Shown here one piece after another: positions 17,970-27,882 of a stretch of DNA of 64,000 nucleotides. The position numbers and the translations under genes were made by a program. Within the stretch, counting starts at the first letter, position 1, and each line of letters starts with the position of its first letter. Origin of the DNA: Xanthomonas nasturtii (lineage in GTDB: Bacteria; Pseudomonadota; Gammaproteobacteria; Xanthomonadales; Xanthomonadaceae); the NCBI RefSeq assembly GCF_001660815.1, contig NZ_LYMI01000003.1, forward strand, positions 62,001 through 126,000, in the 5' to 3' direction. The notes below the pieces were generated by a model, which saw only the letters and a list, made by a program, of their open reading frames with translations, was not told the origin of the DNA and searched no databases.

Positions 17970-19235
17970 TCACTTGCCGAGTGTCAACAATGGCTCAAAA
18001 ACCCACTCGATTAGCCTTCTCCGTTCTCCAATGATGTCGGCTTGCAACAGCATTCCTGGCTTGAGCATCTGGGGCTTGCCGTAGGCCATGACGCTTTGCC
18101 GCCCCAGGGCAACAGTGACGCGGTAACACGGTTCCCCCTGCCCGGCATTCCCGATCAACGGACCCGATGCACTCCCAACGAGCACGCCGCGGCTAACCTG
18201 GCTCAGGCGACCTTGCTGGTGACCAAACTTCTGATACGGGAATGCCTGATAGCGCAGCAATACCGTGTCCCCTGGAGCGACAAAGCCAACGGCACGGCTG
18301 GGCACAAGCAATTCGGCTTCCAGGCGCCCATCCCCCGGCACCACGCTCAGCAGTGGTTGCCCGCCTTGGATCGCTTGCCCCGGTTTTGCCATCTGCGTCG
18401 CCACCACCCCTGCCACAGGTGCCGTCAGCACCAACGCGCCATTGGCCTGGGTTTGCACCTGCTCCTGTTCCACCGTCGCCGCATCACGGCGATAGTCGGC
18501 CTGCACCCCCCCGCGCTGCCCCGGCAATACACGCAATTGTTGTTCGATCTGCGCGGCGTTGCGTCGCATTTCGGTGGCTTGCCGCTGCAACGCCTGCAGC
18601 TGGCTGGTGTATTCCAGCGCGCTGGATTCCTGCTGCCTGATCTGCAACACGCTGACGTACTTGTCATCCTGCAACTGGCGCCAACGTTGCAGCACTTCAT
18701 TGGCGAGGGCGATCTGGCTGCGACGTGTAGCGACTTTCCCGTTCACCTGCACCAATTCCTGCTGGATATTGGACAACTGCGCGCGCAAGCCCTGCTCCTG
18801 CGCATCCAACTGCTGCAGCTGTGCCTGTTCAGATGCCTTCAAGCCATCCCCGCGCTGATGCAGATGGCGCTGCAAGGCAAGCTCGGTATCGCCACTGGCC
18901 AGCGTCGCGCGCGGAACCGTCACGACACCCAGGATCTGTCCGGCCTCGACTCGTTGGCCTTCGCTAACGTCTAGCCTGGTGACAACCCCGGTGGCGGGCG
19001 CAATCACCGTAGCCAGGCCTTTAGTTGGTACCAGTTGGCCGGTCACCGTGGACCGGTGCGTGTAGGTGCCAATGCACAGGTATGCAACCACCGCTGTCGC
19101 CACAATCGCAGCCACGCTTGCAACCACCCATGACTGCAACGGTTGCACCAATGATATGCCGCCCAGCCAACTGGTACGGCGAGCCTGCAACACCTCCTCG
19201 CGGAACAGGCCCTGGCTCATTCCGCATTGCCGCAC
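17970..19235 (-). CDS. HlyD-family adaptor of the bacteriocin exporter
   Basis: Periplasmic adaptor (membrane fusion protein) of about 416-421 residues. It has a short cytoplasmic tail and one membrane segment (VVASVAAIVATAVVAYLCIG, about residues 37-56). A lipoyl half follows (VIAPATGVVTRLDVSEGQRVEAGQ), then a long coiled coil (about 120-265), the second lipoyl half (LTAPVAGVVATQMAKPGQAI) and a beta-barrel end. This layout matches CvaA-type adaptors that pair with C39-ABC exporters. The start at 19220 (MSQGLF) is as likely as 19235. It is the first gene of the locus and probably works with the exporter at 14781 and TolC. Confidence 0.92.
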   Translation of the reverse strand: MRQCGMSQGLFREEVLQARRTSWLGGISLVQPLQSWVVASVAAIVATAVVAYLCIGTYTHRSTVTGQLVPTKGLATVIAPATGVVTRLDVSEGQRVEAGQILGVVTVPRATLASGDTELALQRHLHQRGDGLKASEQAQLQQLDAQEQGLRAQLSNIQQELVQVNGKVATRRSQIALANEVLQRWRQLQDDKYVSVLQIRQQESSALEYTSQLQALQRQATEMRRNAAQIEQQLRVLPGQRGGVQADYRRDAATVEQEQVQTQANGALVLTAPVAGVVATQMAKPGQAIQGGQPLLSVVPGDGRLEAELLVPSRAVGFVAPGDTVLLRYQAFPYQKFGHQQGRLSQVSRGVLVGSASGPLIGNAGQGEPCYRVTVALGRQSVMAYGKPQMLKPGMLLQADIIGERRRLIEWVFEPLLTLGK

Positions 19236-19457
19236 ATTGTGCCGCGCGCGGCATGGCGATTGAAAAGCGCAATCGCCAGCACGGAGGACGGCAGGATCAG
19301 TGCTACGACCCGGTGGAACGCGATGGAGATGGATTCGAGCACGCTACGATCCTTGGCAACGAGCAACGGGCGATGGCAACGGGGCCTGGGTCTCCGGCGG
19401 ACCGAGCTTCCCTGACTCGGCCTTTATTAGGCTCGCCACCTGAAGGCGATACAAGCG

Positions 19458-19548
19458 CTTGGGTGTGGCAAACCTGGCATGGTTTGCCACCCATGTCGCC
19501 TCAATGCGACACGGGTGCCGGCTTACTGCCAGCACCTCCATACCCAAG
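19458..19548. other. Cloverleaf-like structured intergenic element
   Basis: CTTGGGT (19458-19464) pairs with ACCCAAG (19542-19548) and encloses three hairpins. They are GTGGCAAACC/GGTTTGCCAC (19465-19490), TGTCGC/GCGACA (19494-19511), and GGTGC-GGC/GCC-GCACC (19514-19536, with one mismatch pair). No anticodon arm or CCA-adjacent tRNA pattern is present. It fills much of the gene-free 19236-19612 spacer between the HlyD-type gene and the XRE gene. The function is not known: it could be an RNA, a mobile-element end or a recombination site. Confidence 0.6.
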
Positions 19549-19612
19549 CCAGTCTGGTGCCACATCGCTTCCAAGACACATGGTTGCCGCGCCACCGCCG
19601 AGCAGGCGGGGA

Positions 19613-20014
19613 TCACTCCATGAAAATGCTGGCACTCTCCAGTAGCGCAATGACCGTCGAGAGAAAGGACACCGGGGCATGGCGTGAGAGCTCAAGCAGG
19701 CGCGCCTCAAGATCGCGGCGTGAACTCGGTAAGGTACTGGACGGCTTCGGTTTGGCCTCATCAGCAATGCCACCAACCGCCAGCCACTCGAAGCCCACCT
19801 GGAGCTCACGGCTTAGCGAGCGCAGATGCTCGACACTCGGAACAAAGCCACTCTCACGTTCCCAATGCGCAATCGTGGCGCGATGCACACCAAGGCGGGC
19901 GGCCAGGCTACCCTGCGACAGACCAAGTGCCGCACGCGCAGATTTGATGCGGCCGGATACCGCGACAAGATCCATCTGATCGTTGTTAATCGTGCTCTCC
20001 ATGCGCATTACCAT
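19613..20014 (-). CDS. XRE-family helix-turn-helix regulator
   Basis: Cytoplasmic regulator of 129-133 residues. The N-terminal Cro/CI-type HTH is clear (IKSARAALGLSQGSLAARLGVHRATIAHWERESGFVPSVEHL). The C-terminal part is an uncharacterised helical tail. Starts at 20014, 20008 and 20002 are in frame; 20002 (MESTINN) is favoured by family length. It lies upstream of the bacteriocin genes on the same strand and has a TTACCA/TGGTAA dyad over its own start region, which suggests autoregulation. Control of the bacteriocin locus is inferred from position only. Confidence 0.85.
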   Translation of the reverse strand: MVMRMESTINNDQMDLVAVSGRIKSARAALGLSQGSLAARLGVHRATIAHWERESGFVPSVEHLRSLSRELQVGFEWLAVGGIADEAKPKPSSTLPSSRRDLEARLLELSRHAPVSFLSTVIALLESASIFME

Positions 20015-20027
20015 TTAAATGTGGTAA
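20008..20027. promoter_or_regulatory. Candidate operator at the XRE gene start
   Basis: TTACCA (20008-20013) and TGGTAA (20022-20027) are complementary and surround an AT-rich centre containing ATTTAAAT. The dyad covers the possible start codons of the XRE gene, so binding would block its transcription or translation. The protein that binds is inferred. Confidence 0.4.
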
Positions 20028-20393
20028 CTGGATTTTGGCGTAAAGGTCGAGCTTGTCAATCGAGTTTCCGCGATTCGGCGAAAGCTTTAAACGGCAGGTC
20101 GGCAGGGGATTGCCGTGTGATCGTTTACCGAGGCGCTTTGTCTGGCAAATACCTTCTTCGGCCTATCAAAAAGCGAAATGAAGTCCCCGATTGCGAAGGT
20201 ACCGGTAAATCCACAGCGATGACGACGCTGCATATCAGCAACAGGCCCAGCTCGCTTGTCTGTTTGAACGTCTTTGGCCAGCATCGAATTCCTCGACTTC
20301 GGCAACGGCGGGAACACGCTGCTGTCTAGTCCGCATTTCATCCCCCGCTGTCACCCATCCGCCGCTACTCCATCGCTCAGGAATCTGCACAAC
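20028..20393. other. Gene-free spacer upstream of the GH92 gene
   Basis: No frame here has family features, and codon use is not gene-like. The spacer separates the XRE gene and the mannosidase gene, which point away from each other, so it should hold both promoters. I could not recognise a specific binding site beyond the dyad at 20008-20027. Confidence 0.6.
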
Positions 20394-23300
20394 GTGATCC
20401 GATTGACCATCGCACAAGCAAGCCTGCTCGCTTCAATGCTTGCCTTGCAGCCTCTCACGACCAAGGCGAGCACAGAATCCGGGTTCGCTACGTCGTTCGA
20501 GCCAGAAGAGCCCAGTCCGGCGATGGACGCTGCGCAGCGCCTCAAGGTCAATGTCGGCGCCGGACCAGCGGCGCCCTACGCAGCCAGGCCCAATGCCGGC
20601 TACAGCGGCGTGCATGCGTTGCGCTATCACGGCGGCGATGCAGACGGCCGACGCACGCTGTTCAGCGTTGACCTCCTGATCGGTGCGGACACCACGCTGT
20701 CGTGGATGGTGCTTCCGGAAAGCATCGGCGCCGATCATGTTGCTTCGACCTATGTGTCGCTGGATCTGGTCTTCGACAATGGCACGCGATTGTCCGCTAC
20801 CTCTGCGCGGGACCAGCAAGGCGTGGCGATGGGCGCGCTTGCGCAAGGTCAGTCGAAGACGTTGTATCCGCAACAGTGGGCGCGCAAGCAGGTGCGATTG
20901 GGGGACGTGGCCGGGTTGCGCGGGCGGCGCGTCGTGGCGATCGAACTGGATGTGGCGCCGCCTGCGGGCGCGAGCGCAGCCGGCTGGGTCGACGATATCT
21001 CCATTGCCGAGGTACCGCTGACTCCGCCGGCGCGGCCATCGGATTGGGTGCTGACCACGCGCGGCACGCAGTCCAATGGTACGTTTTCGCGTGGCAACAA
21101 TTTCCCGGCAACGGCTCTGCCGCATGGGTTCAACTTCTGGACGCCGGTGACCGATGCGGGAACGCTGACCTGGCTGTATCGCTGGAACGAACGCAACGGC
21201 ACCGATAACCGGCCGCGTCTGCAGGCGCTGTCGCTCAGCCATCAGCCCAGCCCGTGGATGGGCGACCGGCAGACCTTTCAGGTGATGCCTTCGCTCACTG
21301 CCGGGGTGCCGGAAGCCGATCGCAGCAAACGCGCGCTGGGGTTTTCGCATGACGCCGAAAGTGCCCGCCCCTATCGCTACGCCGTGAAGCTGGATAACGG
21401 CATCCATGCGGAGATCGCGCCGACCGATCATGCGGCGCTGTTCCGCTTTCGCTTCCCGGCGCGGGGCGATGCCAATCTACTGTTCGACAACGTGGATGCG
21501 CGCGGCGGGCTACGCCTGGATGCGGCAACGCAGACCCTCTCCGGTTACACCGATGTGCGTAGCGGGCTATCGACGGGTGCCACGCGCATGTACATCTACG
21601 CCAGCTTCGATACGCCCTGGCACAGCAGCGGTGCGATCGACACCGGGCGCCCGACCGGCTGGATCAAGTTCGACGCCGGCAGCGCACGACAGGTGCAGAT
21701 GCGCATCGCCACCTCGCTGATTTCGCTGGATCAGGCCAGGCACAACCTGGCGCTGGAAATCGCACCGCACGCGAGCGTCGAGCAGGTTGCCATGCGCGCG
21801 CAGGACGCCTGGGACACGTTACTGGGTCGCTTCGACGTGCCCGATGCCACTGCCGACCAGAAGACCACGCTGTATTCCAATCTGTACCGGCTATACCTGT
21901 ACCCGAACTCGGCGCATGAAAACGTGGGCACTGCGACTGCGCCGGATTGGCGCTACGCCAGCCAGAACAGTTGGTCGGACAACAACATCGACGGCAGCGC
22001 GGTGCGCAGCTTCGCACCGATCCGCGATGGCCGGGTATACGTCAACAACGGGCTGTGGGATACGTTTCGTACGGCCTGGCCGGCGTATGCGTTGTTTGCA
22101 TCCGATGACGCCGGTGCCTTGGTGCAGGGGTTTGTGGAGCAGTCGCGCGCGGGCGGATGGATCGCGCGGTGGTCATCGCCGGGGTATGCAGACCTGATGG
22201 TGGGCACCAGCTCCGACGTGGCGTTTGCCGATGCGTGGCGAAAGGGAGTGACCGGCTTCGACCCGGCCGAGGCGTATGCCGCCGCGCTGAAGAATGCCAC
22301 GGTGGTCGCGCCGGACCGGCATGTCGGGCGCAAGGGCATGGCGCGTTCGACCTTCCGCGGCTACACCGATACCGACACGCACGAAGGCATGTCGTGGTCG
22401 ATGGAAGGTGCGCTCAACGACTTCGGCATCGCCGCCATGGCCGATGGGTTGTCCAACCAGGCCACGACGGCGGCAGCGCGCGAGCGTTATGCGACCGAGG
22501 CGTTGTATTTCCGTCACCGCGCGGCCGGGTATGCGGCGTTGTTCGATCCGGCAGTCGGCTTTTTCCAGGGCCGCACACCCGATGGTGCGTGGCGCGTGGC
22601 TGCGGCACAGTACGACCCGCGCGTATGGGGCAACGATTACACCGAATCCAGCGGCTGGACGTTTGCGTTCACCGCGCCGCACGATGGCGAAGGCCTGGCT
22701 GCGCTGTACGGTGGACGCGCGGCATTGGCCGCGAAGCTGGATACGTTTTTTGCCACGCCGGAAACCGCAGAAGCCCGCTTTGCAGGCTCCTATGGCGACA
22801 CCATTCACGAGATGACCGAGGCGCGCGATGTGCGCATGGGCATGTACGCGCACAGCAATCAGACCGCGCACCACATTCCGTGGATGTATCTGTATGCCGG
22901 GCAGCCGTGGAAAACGCAGCGGCTCACCCGCGAGATCCTGGCGCGCCTGTATCTGGGCAGCGAGATCGGCCAGGGCTACGCCGGCGACGAAGACAATGGC
23001 GAAATGTCGGCGTGGTATCTGTTCGCCGCGCTGGGGCTGTATCCGTTGCGCATGGGCGCGCCGGAGTACGTGATCGGCTCGCCGTTGTTCAAGCATGCCA
23101 GCGTGCGGTTGCCCAATGGCGGGACGCTGGTAGTCGATGCGCCGCAGAATTCGCCGCAGAACGTCTATGTGCAATCGCTGAAGGTCAACGGCACACCCTG
23201 GCGCAAGAGCTGGCTGCCGCATGCGGCCATTGCCGACGGTGCCAGGCTGGACTTCGAGATGGGGCCGGCGCCTTCGCGCTGGGGCAGCGGCCCGGATGAA

Positions 23301-23744
23301 ATGCCGCCGTCGTTGACCCCTGCGGGGGAGCGCCCTGCCCCGTTGCGGGATTTGCTTGGAAACACGGCGCGCATCACGCTGGCCGATGGTGGCGATGTGG
23401 TTGCGTTGCATGACGACGATGCGGGGACGGTCGCTGCAATTGCAGCGACATCGACACTGACGCTTAGCGGCATTGCGCGCGGCACGCCAACGCTCTACAC
23501 GCTGACCAATGGCAATGCGGCACTTGCGGCAAGTGGATGGACCTTGCAAGCACGTACGGCTGATGGCGCGTGGAAGGTCATCGACCAGCGCGGTGAGGAG
23601 ACGTTCGAATGGCCGTTGCAGACGCGGCCGTTTCGTATTGCCACGCCTGGTGCGTATGCCGAATATCGGCTGCGCTTCAGTGCGCCGGCGAAGGTGCAGC
23701 TGGCGGAGATCGAACTGCTGGGGGTGGAGCCTGCGCTGCGTTGA
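20394..23744 (+). CDS. GH92 alpha-mannosidase, secreted
   Basis: Calcium-dependent exo-alpha-mannosidase of family GH92, probably periplasmic. The GTG at 20394 is chosen because AGGA lies 11 bases upstream and gives a signal peptide (IRLTIAQASLLASMLALQP); the ATG-free extension to 20274 is unlikely. The mature protein (about 1090 residues) has an N-terminal beta-sandwich and an (alpha/alpha)6 catalytic domain with YVNNGLWDTFRTAWPAYAL, SNQTAHHIPWMYLYAG and GDEDNGEMSAWY, the last holding the acidic residues used for catalysis. It ends with a beta-sandwich of discoidin-like type. Such enzymes in Xanthomonas cut plant N-glycan mannose. It stands alone here, without other N-glycan genes. Confidence 0.92.
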   Translation: MIRLTIAQASLLASMLALQPLTTKASTESGFATSFEPEEPSPAMDAAQRLKVNVGAGPAAPYAARPNAGYSGVHALRYHGGDADGRRTLFSVDLLIGADTTLSWMVLPESIGADHVASTYVSLDLVFDNGTRLSATSARDQQGVAMGALAQGQSKTLYPQQWARKQVRLGDVAGLRGRRVVAIELDVAPPAGASAAGWVDDISIAEVPLTPPARPSDWVLTTRGTQSNGTFSRGNNFPATALPHGFNFWTPVTDAGTLTWLYRWNERNGTDNRPRLQALSLSHQPSPWMGDRQTFQVMPSLTAGVPEADRSKRALGFSHDAESARPYRYAVKLDNGIHAEIAPTDHAALFRFRFPARGDANLLFDNVDARGGLRLDAATQTLSGYTDVRSGLSTGATRMYIYASFDTPWHSSGAIDTGRPTGWIKFDAGSARQVQMRIATSLISLDQARHNLALEIAPHASVEQVAMRAQDAWDTLLGRFDVPDATADQKTTLYSNLYRLYLYPNSAHENVGTATAPDWRYASQNSWSDNNIDGSAVRSFAPIRDGRVYVNNGLWDTFRTAWPAYALFASDDAGALVQGFVEQSRAGGWIARWSSPGYADLMVGTSSDVAFADAWRKGVTGFDPAEAYAAALKNATVVAPDRHVGRKGMARSTFRGYTDTDTHEGMSWSMEGALNDFGIAAMADGLSNQATTAAARERYATEALYFRHRAAGYAALFDPAVGFFQGRTPDGAWRVAAAQYDPRVWGNDYTESSGWTFAFTAPHDGEGLAALYGGRAALAAKLDTFFATPETAEARFAGSYGDTIHEMTEARDVRMGMYAHSNQTAHHIPWMYLYAGQPWKTQRLTREILARLYLGSEIGQGYAGDEDNGEMSAWYLFAALGLYPLRMGAPEYVIGSPLFKHASVRLPNGGTLVVDAPQNSPQNVYVQSLKVNGTPWRKSWLPHAAIADGARLDFEMGPAPSRWGSGPDEMPPSLTPAGERPAPLRDLLGNTARITLADGGDVVALHDDDAGTVAAIAATSTLTLSGIARGTPTLYTLTNGNAALAASGWTLQARTADGAWKVIDQRGEETFEWPLQTRPFRIATPGAYAEYRLRFSAPAKVQLAEIELLGVEPALR

Positions 23745-23891
23745 AGAGGGCTTTTATCGAAATCTGCGGTCGCACTGCTGTTGATGGGCAGGTGGACTGA
23801 TGCGGACGCACACAGCGGATGTGCACGACTGCTGCGGGGCTAGGCCCCACTGCAAGGTCGGCAGGTCTGGTGAACCGTACCCTCTCCCCAA

Positions 23892-23920
23892 CCCCTCTCC
23901 CGGGGGGAGAGGGGCTTTAA
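23892..23920 (+). terminator. Hairpin downstream of the GH92 gene
   Basis: CCCCTCTCC (23892-23900), loop CGGGG, GGAGAGGGG (23906-23914), then CTTTAA. It also looks like a dispersed CCTCTCCC-type repeat and could act on both strands between two convergent genes. Lacks a long T tract. Confidence 0.55.
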
Positions 23921-24015
23921 GCAGCGCAGCAACTCTTAGCCGTTATGCTTTTCGACTACCGCGGTTTTTCGGTTACTGCGCTTTTCGGCTAGTGCGCTTC
24001 TTAGCTTTTCGCTTC

Positions 24016-26325
24016 TTAGCTACCGCTCTTTTCGGCAGCGTTCTTCTCGGCATCGCGCTGCCGGCGGATCTGTGCGTCCACCGCCGCGATGGCGGTCATG
24101 TTCATCACGCGGCGCGAGGTGGCGCTGGTGGTGAGGATGTGCACGGGCTTGGAGATACCCATCAGGATCGGGCCGATTGCCACGCCGTCGGTGAACACGC
24201 GCACCAGGTTGTAGGCGATGTTGGCCGCTTCCAAGTTCGGCAGCACGAACAGGTTGGCACGGCCCTTGAGCGTGCTGTTGGGCATGATCTGCTTGCGCAG
24301 CGCTTCGTCCCAGGCGGTGTCGCCCTGCATTTCGCCGTCGATGTTGAGCTCGGGCTTGCGCTTGAGCAGGGCTTCGCGCACCTGGCGCATCTTCAGTGCG
24401 TCGCGCGAGTCGTGGCTACCGAAGTTGGAATGGGACAGCAGCGCGATGTTGGGTTCGATGCCGAACAATTTGAGGCGATATGCCGCCTGCAGCGTGGCTT
24501 CCACCACTTGCTCGACGGTGGGGTCTTCCTGCACATGCGTGTCCAGGAAGAAGAACACACCCAGCTGGTTGATCACACCGGTCATCGCCGAGGTGGAGCT
24601 CACCCGCGGTTCCAGCGGGATCACGCTGCGCGCGTAGCCCAGCTTCTTGTGGAAGCGGCCAACCACGCCGGACAGCATCGCATCGGCCTCGCCACGCGCC
24701 ACCATCACCGCGGCGATCAGGGTCGGACGCGAGCGCATCAACTCCTTGGCGGCAGTGACGGTCACGCCGCGACGCTCGGTGAGCGCGTGGTAGTACTGCC
24801 AGTATTCGTTGAAGCGGGGGTCGTCGAGGATGTTGGTGATCTCGAAGTCCACGCCCGCGGTCAGGCGCAGGCCCATGCGTTCGATGCGCGCTTCGATCAC
24901 GTCCGGGCGGCCGATCAGGATCGGGAAGGCCAGGCCTTCGTCGACCACGTTCTGCACCGCGCGCAGCACCACTTCTTCTTCGCCTTCGGCATACACCACG
25001 CGCTGCTTGTCGGCGCGGGCGCGGTCGTAGACCGGCTTCATCATCAGGCTGGTGCGGTAGACGAACTGGCTGAGCCTGTCGCGGTAGGCTTCCATGTCGG
25101 TGATCGGGCGCGTGGCCACGCCCGAATCCATCGCCGCCTGCGCAACGGCAGACGACAACTCCACCAGCAGGCGCGGGTCCAGCGGACGCGGAATCAGGTA
25201 TTCCGGGCCGAAGCTCGGGGTCTCGCCGCCGTAGGCTGCGCCCAGGTCGGAGGCCTCGCGCCGCGCCATCGCCGCAATCGCCTTGACGCAGGCGATCTTC
25301 ATTTCCTCGTTGATGCCGGTGGCGCCCACGTCCAGCGCGCCGCGGAACAGGTACGGGAAGCACAGCACGTTGTTGATCTGGTTCGGATAGTCCGACCGGC
25401 CGGTGCCGATGATGCAATCCGGGCGCACCGCCTTGGCCGCTTCCGGGGTGATCTCCGGGTTGGGGTTGGCCAGTGCGAAGATCACCGGCTGGCGCGCCAT
25501 GCTGGCGACCATCTCCGGCTTGAGGATGCCGGCAGCCGACAGGCCCAGGAAAATGTCCGCGCCTTCGACGATCTCGGCCAGGGTGCGCTTGTCGGTGTCG
25601 CGCGCGTAACGCTGCTTGTCCGGGTCCAGGTCGGTGCGGCCGGTATGGATCACCCCGTCGCGGTCCAGCGCCAGGATGTTCTCCGGCTTCAAGCCCAGCG
25701 AGACCAGCATGTTGACGCAGGAAATACCGGCCGCGCCCATGCCGGTGGTGGCCAGCTTGACCTCTTCGATCTTCTTGCCGGTGACCACCAGCGCATTGAG
25801 CACGGCGGCGCCGACGATGATCGCGGTGCCGTGCTGGTCGTCATGGAACACCGGGATGTTCATGCGTTCGCGCAGCTTGCGCTCGACGATGAAGCATTCC
25901 GGCGCCTTGATGTCTTCCAGGTTGATGCCGCCGAAGGTCGGCTCCAGGCTGGCGATGATGTCCACCAGCTTGTCCGGGTCGTTCTCGTTGATTTCGATAT
26001 CGAACACGTCGATGCCGGCGAACTTCTGGAACAGCACGCCCTTGCCTTCCATCACCGGCTTGGAGGCCAGCGGGCCGATGTTGCCCAGGCCCAGCACGGC
26101 GGTGCCGTTGGTGATGACCGCCACCAGATTGCCGCGCGCGGTGAGCTCGCTGGCCTGGGCGGGTTCTTCGACGATCGCCTCGCAGGCGAAGGCCACGCCC
26201 GGCGAATACGCCAGCGACAGATCGCGCTGGGTCAGCATCGGCTTGGTCGCGGTGACCTTGATCTTGCCGGCCGGCTGCTGGCGGTGATAGTCGAGGGCGG
26301 CCTGTTTGAAGTCGTCGGTGGACAT
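24016..26325 (-). CDS. maeB: NADP-dependent malic enzyme, multidomain (MaeB type)
   Basis: Converts malate to pyruvate and CO2 with NADP. The 769-residue protein has the malic enzyme N-terminal domain ([15 protein letters not shown], Lys segment [20 protein letters not shown]), an NAD(P)-binding domain ([13 protein letters not shown]), and a C-terminal phosphotransacetylase-like domain (about 440-769), the MaeB arrangement. The start at 26325 ([15 protein letters not shown]) is chosen by family alignment; longer frames upstream lack conserved sequence. The dicarboxylate carrier gene dctA lies upstream, so import and use of malate are neighbours. After the stop another frame would add a Lys/Arg-rich tail. 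Confidence 0.96.
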   Translation of the reverse strand: MSTDDFKQAALDYHRQQPAGKIKVTATKPMLTQRDLSLAYSPGVAFACEAIVEEPAQASELTARGNLVAVITNGTAVLGLGNIGPLASKPVMEGKGVLFQKFAGIDVFDIEINENDPDKLVDIIASLEPTFGGINLEDIKAPECFIVERKLRERMNIPVFHDDQHGTAIIVGAAVLNALVVTGKKIEEVKLATTGMGAAGISCVNMLVSLGLKPENILALDRDGVIHTGRTDLDPDKQRYARDTDKRTLAEIVEGADIFLGLSAAGILKPEMVASMARQPVIFALANPNPEITPEAAKAVRPDCIIGTGRSDYPNQINNVLCFPYLFRGALDVGATGINEEMKIACVKAIAAMARREASDLGAAYGGETPSFGPEYLIPRPLDPRLLVELSSAVAQAAMDSGVATRPITDMEAYRDRLSQFVYRTSLMMKPVYDRARADKQRVVYAEGEEEVVLRAVQNVVDEGLAFPILIGRPDVIEARIERMGLRLTAGVDFEITNILDDPRFNEYWQYYHALTERRGVTVTAAKELMRSRPTLIAAVMVARGEADAMLSGVVGRFHKKLGYARSVIPLEPRVSSTSAMTGVINQLGVFFFLDTHVQEDPTVEQVVEATLQAAYRLKLFGIEPNIALLSHSNFGSHDSRDALKMRQVREALLKRKPELNIDGEMQGDTAWDEALRKQIMPNSTLKGRANLFVLPNLEAANIAYNLVRVFTDGVAIGPILMGISKPVHILTTSATSRRVMNMTAIAAVDAQIRRQRDAEKNAAEKSGS

Positions 26326-26482
26326 CGGCTGTGTGGGTCTCGAAGGCGCAGGAGAGCTGAATTCTACCCTCCTGCCTGAACAAGGGCCTGTCGCGCAGCT
26401 GTCAGCGCGGCAGGGAAGTTGCATGCTGCAGCGCGGCGCGGTGCAGCCGGGGTGCAGCACAAGGCGGCTAATAAAACGTAGA

Positions 26483-26527
26483 ACGGCCCTGCATCCCGCC
26501 GGCAAGGCCGACGGAAGACAGGGCCGT
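26483..26527 (-). terminator. Terminator-like hairpin after dctA
   Basis: On the minus-strand transcript ACGGCCCTG (26527 to 26519) pairs with CAGGGCCGT (26491 to 26483), with an inner GC hairpin between them, followed by TTCTACGTTTTATT. It separates dctA from maeB. Confidence 0.65.
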
Positions 26528-26535
26528 AGGAAGCG

Positions 26536-27882
26536 TCAGCGTGCGCTGATCGGGGCAACCACGTCGGTCGAGGCCACCGGGGCCTGCAGCGGCGGCGAGC
26601 CGCCATCCAGCACCAGCTTGAGCTGGTCGCGGTCCAGCGCATTTTCCCAGCGCGACACCACCACCGTGGCCACCGCATTGCCGATGAAGTTGGTCAGAGA
26701 GCGGCACTCGCTCATGAAGCGGTCCACGCCCAGGATCAATGCCATGCCGGCTACCGGCACATCCGGCACCACCGACAAGGTCGCCGCCAGGGTGATGAAG
26801 CCGGCGCCGGTCACGCCGGCCGCGCCCTTGGAGCTGAGCATCGCCACTGCCAGCAAGGTGATCTGCTGCCCCAGGGTCAGGTCCACGTTGGTGGCCTGGG
26901 CGATGAACAGCGCCGCCAGGGTCATGTAGATGTTGGTGCCATCCAGATTGAACGAGTAGCCGGTCGGCACCACCAGGCCCACCACCGACTTCTCGCAGCC
27001 GGCCTTTTCCATCTTTTCCATCAGCGACGGCAGCGCCGACTCCGAGGACGAGGTGCCCAGCACCAGCAGCAGCTCGGCCTTGAGGTAGCGGATCAGCTTG
27101 AGCACCGAAAAGCCGCACAACCGGCACACCAGGCCCAGGATCACCAGCACGAAGAACAGCGAGGTGATGTAAAACGAACCGACCAGCCAGGCCAGATTGA
27201 CCAGCGATTCCACCCCGTATTTGCCGATGGTGAAGGCGATCGCCCCGAACGCACCGATGGGGGCGGCCTTCATCAGAATGTGCACCAGGCGGAACACCGG
27301 GGCGGTCAGCGCTTCCAGGAAGCTCAGCACCGGGCGGCCGCGCTCGCCCGCCAGGGCCAGCGCGATACCGAACAACACCGCTACGAACAGCACCTGAAGG
27401 ATGTTGCCATCGACGAAAGCGCTGATCAGCGTGGCCGGGATGATGTCCATCAAAAAGCCGACCAGGCTCAGCTCGTGCGACTTCTGCACGTAGGTGTTGA
27501 CCGCGCTCTGATCCAACTCGGCCGGGTTGATGTTCATGCCGGCGCCGGGCTGCACCACGTGCGCCACGACCATGCCCACGACCAATGCCAGCGTGGAGAA
27601 AAACAGGAAGTAGGTCATCGCCTTGGCGAACACCCGGCCCACCGTCTTGAGGTGGGTCATGCCGGCGATGCCGGTGACGATGGTCAGGAAGATCACCGGG
27701 GCGATGATCATCTTCACCAGCTTGATGAAGGCGTCGCCCAGCGGCTTGAGGCTTTCGGCGAAGGCCGGCTCGAAGTGGCCCAGCAGGGCACCCAGGACGA
27801 TCGCCACCACCACCTGGAAATACAGCTGGCGGTAGAAGGGGACGGACGCCGGCAGGGGGCCGGCAGGCTTGCTGATGTGCAT
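26536..27882 (-). CDS. dctA: C4-dicarboxylate:cation symporter DctA
   Basis: Inner-membrane carrier of 448 residues that takes up succinate, fumarate and malate with protons or sodium (DAACS family). Seen: about eight membrane segments plus re-entrant loops, the serine-rich hairpin [20 protein letters not shown], the conserved [17 protein letters not shown], and the [16 protein letters not shown] segment. The start at 27882 (MHISKPAG) fits DctA length; a longer frame to 27948 is not conserved. It is divergent from the porin gene at 28166 across a 283-bp spacer. The hybrid kinase and LuxR regulator further on may respond to the same substrates. Confidence 0.96.
   Translation of the reverse strand: MHISKPAGPLPASVPFYRQLYFQVVVAIVLGALLGHFEPAFAESLKPLGDAFIKLVKMIIAPVIFLTIVTGIAGMTHLKTVGRVFAKAMTYFLFFSTLALVVGMVVAHVVQPGAGMNINPAELDQSAVNTYVQKSHELSLVGFLMDIIPATLISAFVDGNILQVLFVAVLFGIALALAGERGRPVLSFLEALTAPVFRLVHILMKAAPIGAFGAIAFTIGKYGVESLVNLAWLVGSFYITSLFFVLVILGLVCRLCGFSVLKLIRYLKAELLLVLGTSSSESALPSLMEKMEKAGCEKSVVGLVVPTGYSFNLDGTNIYMTLAALFIAQATNVDLTLGQQITLLAVAMLSSKGAAGVTGAGFITLAATLSVVPDVPVAGMALILGVDRFMSECRSLTNFIGNAVATVVVSRWENALDRDQLKLVLDGGSPPLQAPVASTDVVAPISAR

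Noticed and set aside
19458-19548. Cloverleaf as a tRNA gene
   Set aside because: No seven-base anticodon loop with a preceding T, no T-loop GTTCRA pattern and no suitable acceptor end; arms have wrong lengths.
22173-23549. 458-codon minus-strand open frame opposite the GH92 gene
   Set aside because: Antisense shadow without family features; the GH92 motifs are on the plus strand.
23800-26379. 859-codon open frame opposite maeB
   Set aside because: Its composition is His/Arg/Gln-rich without any family motif, and it mirrors the GC-rich codon pattern of maeB, whose catalytic motifs are intact on the other strand.
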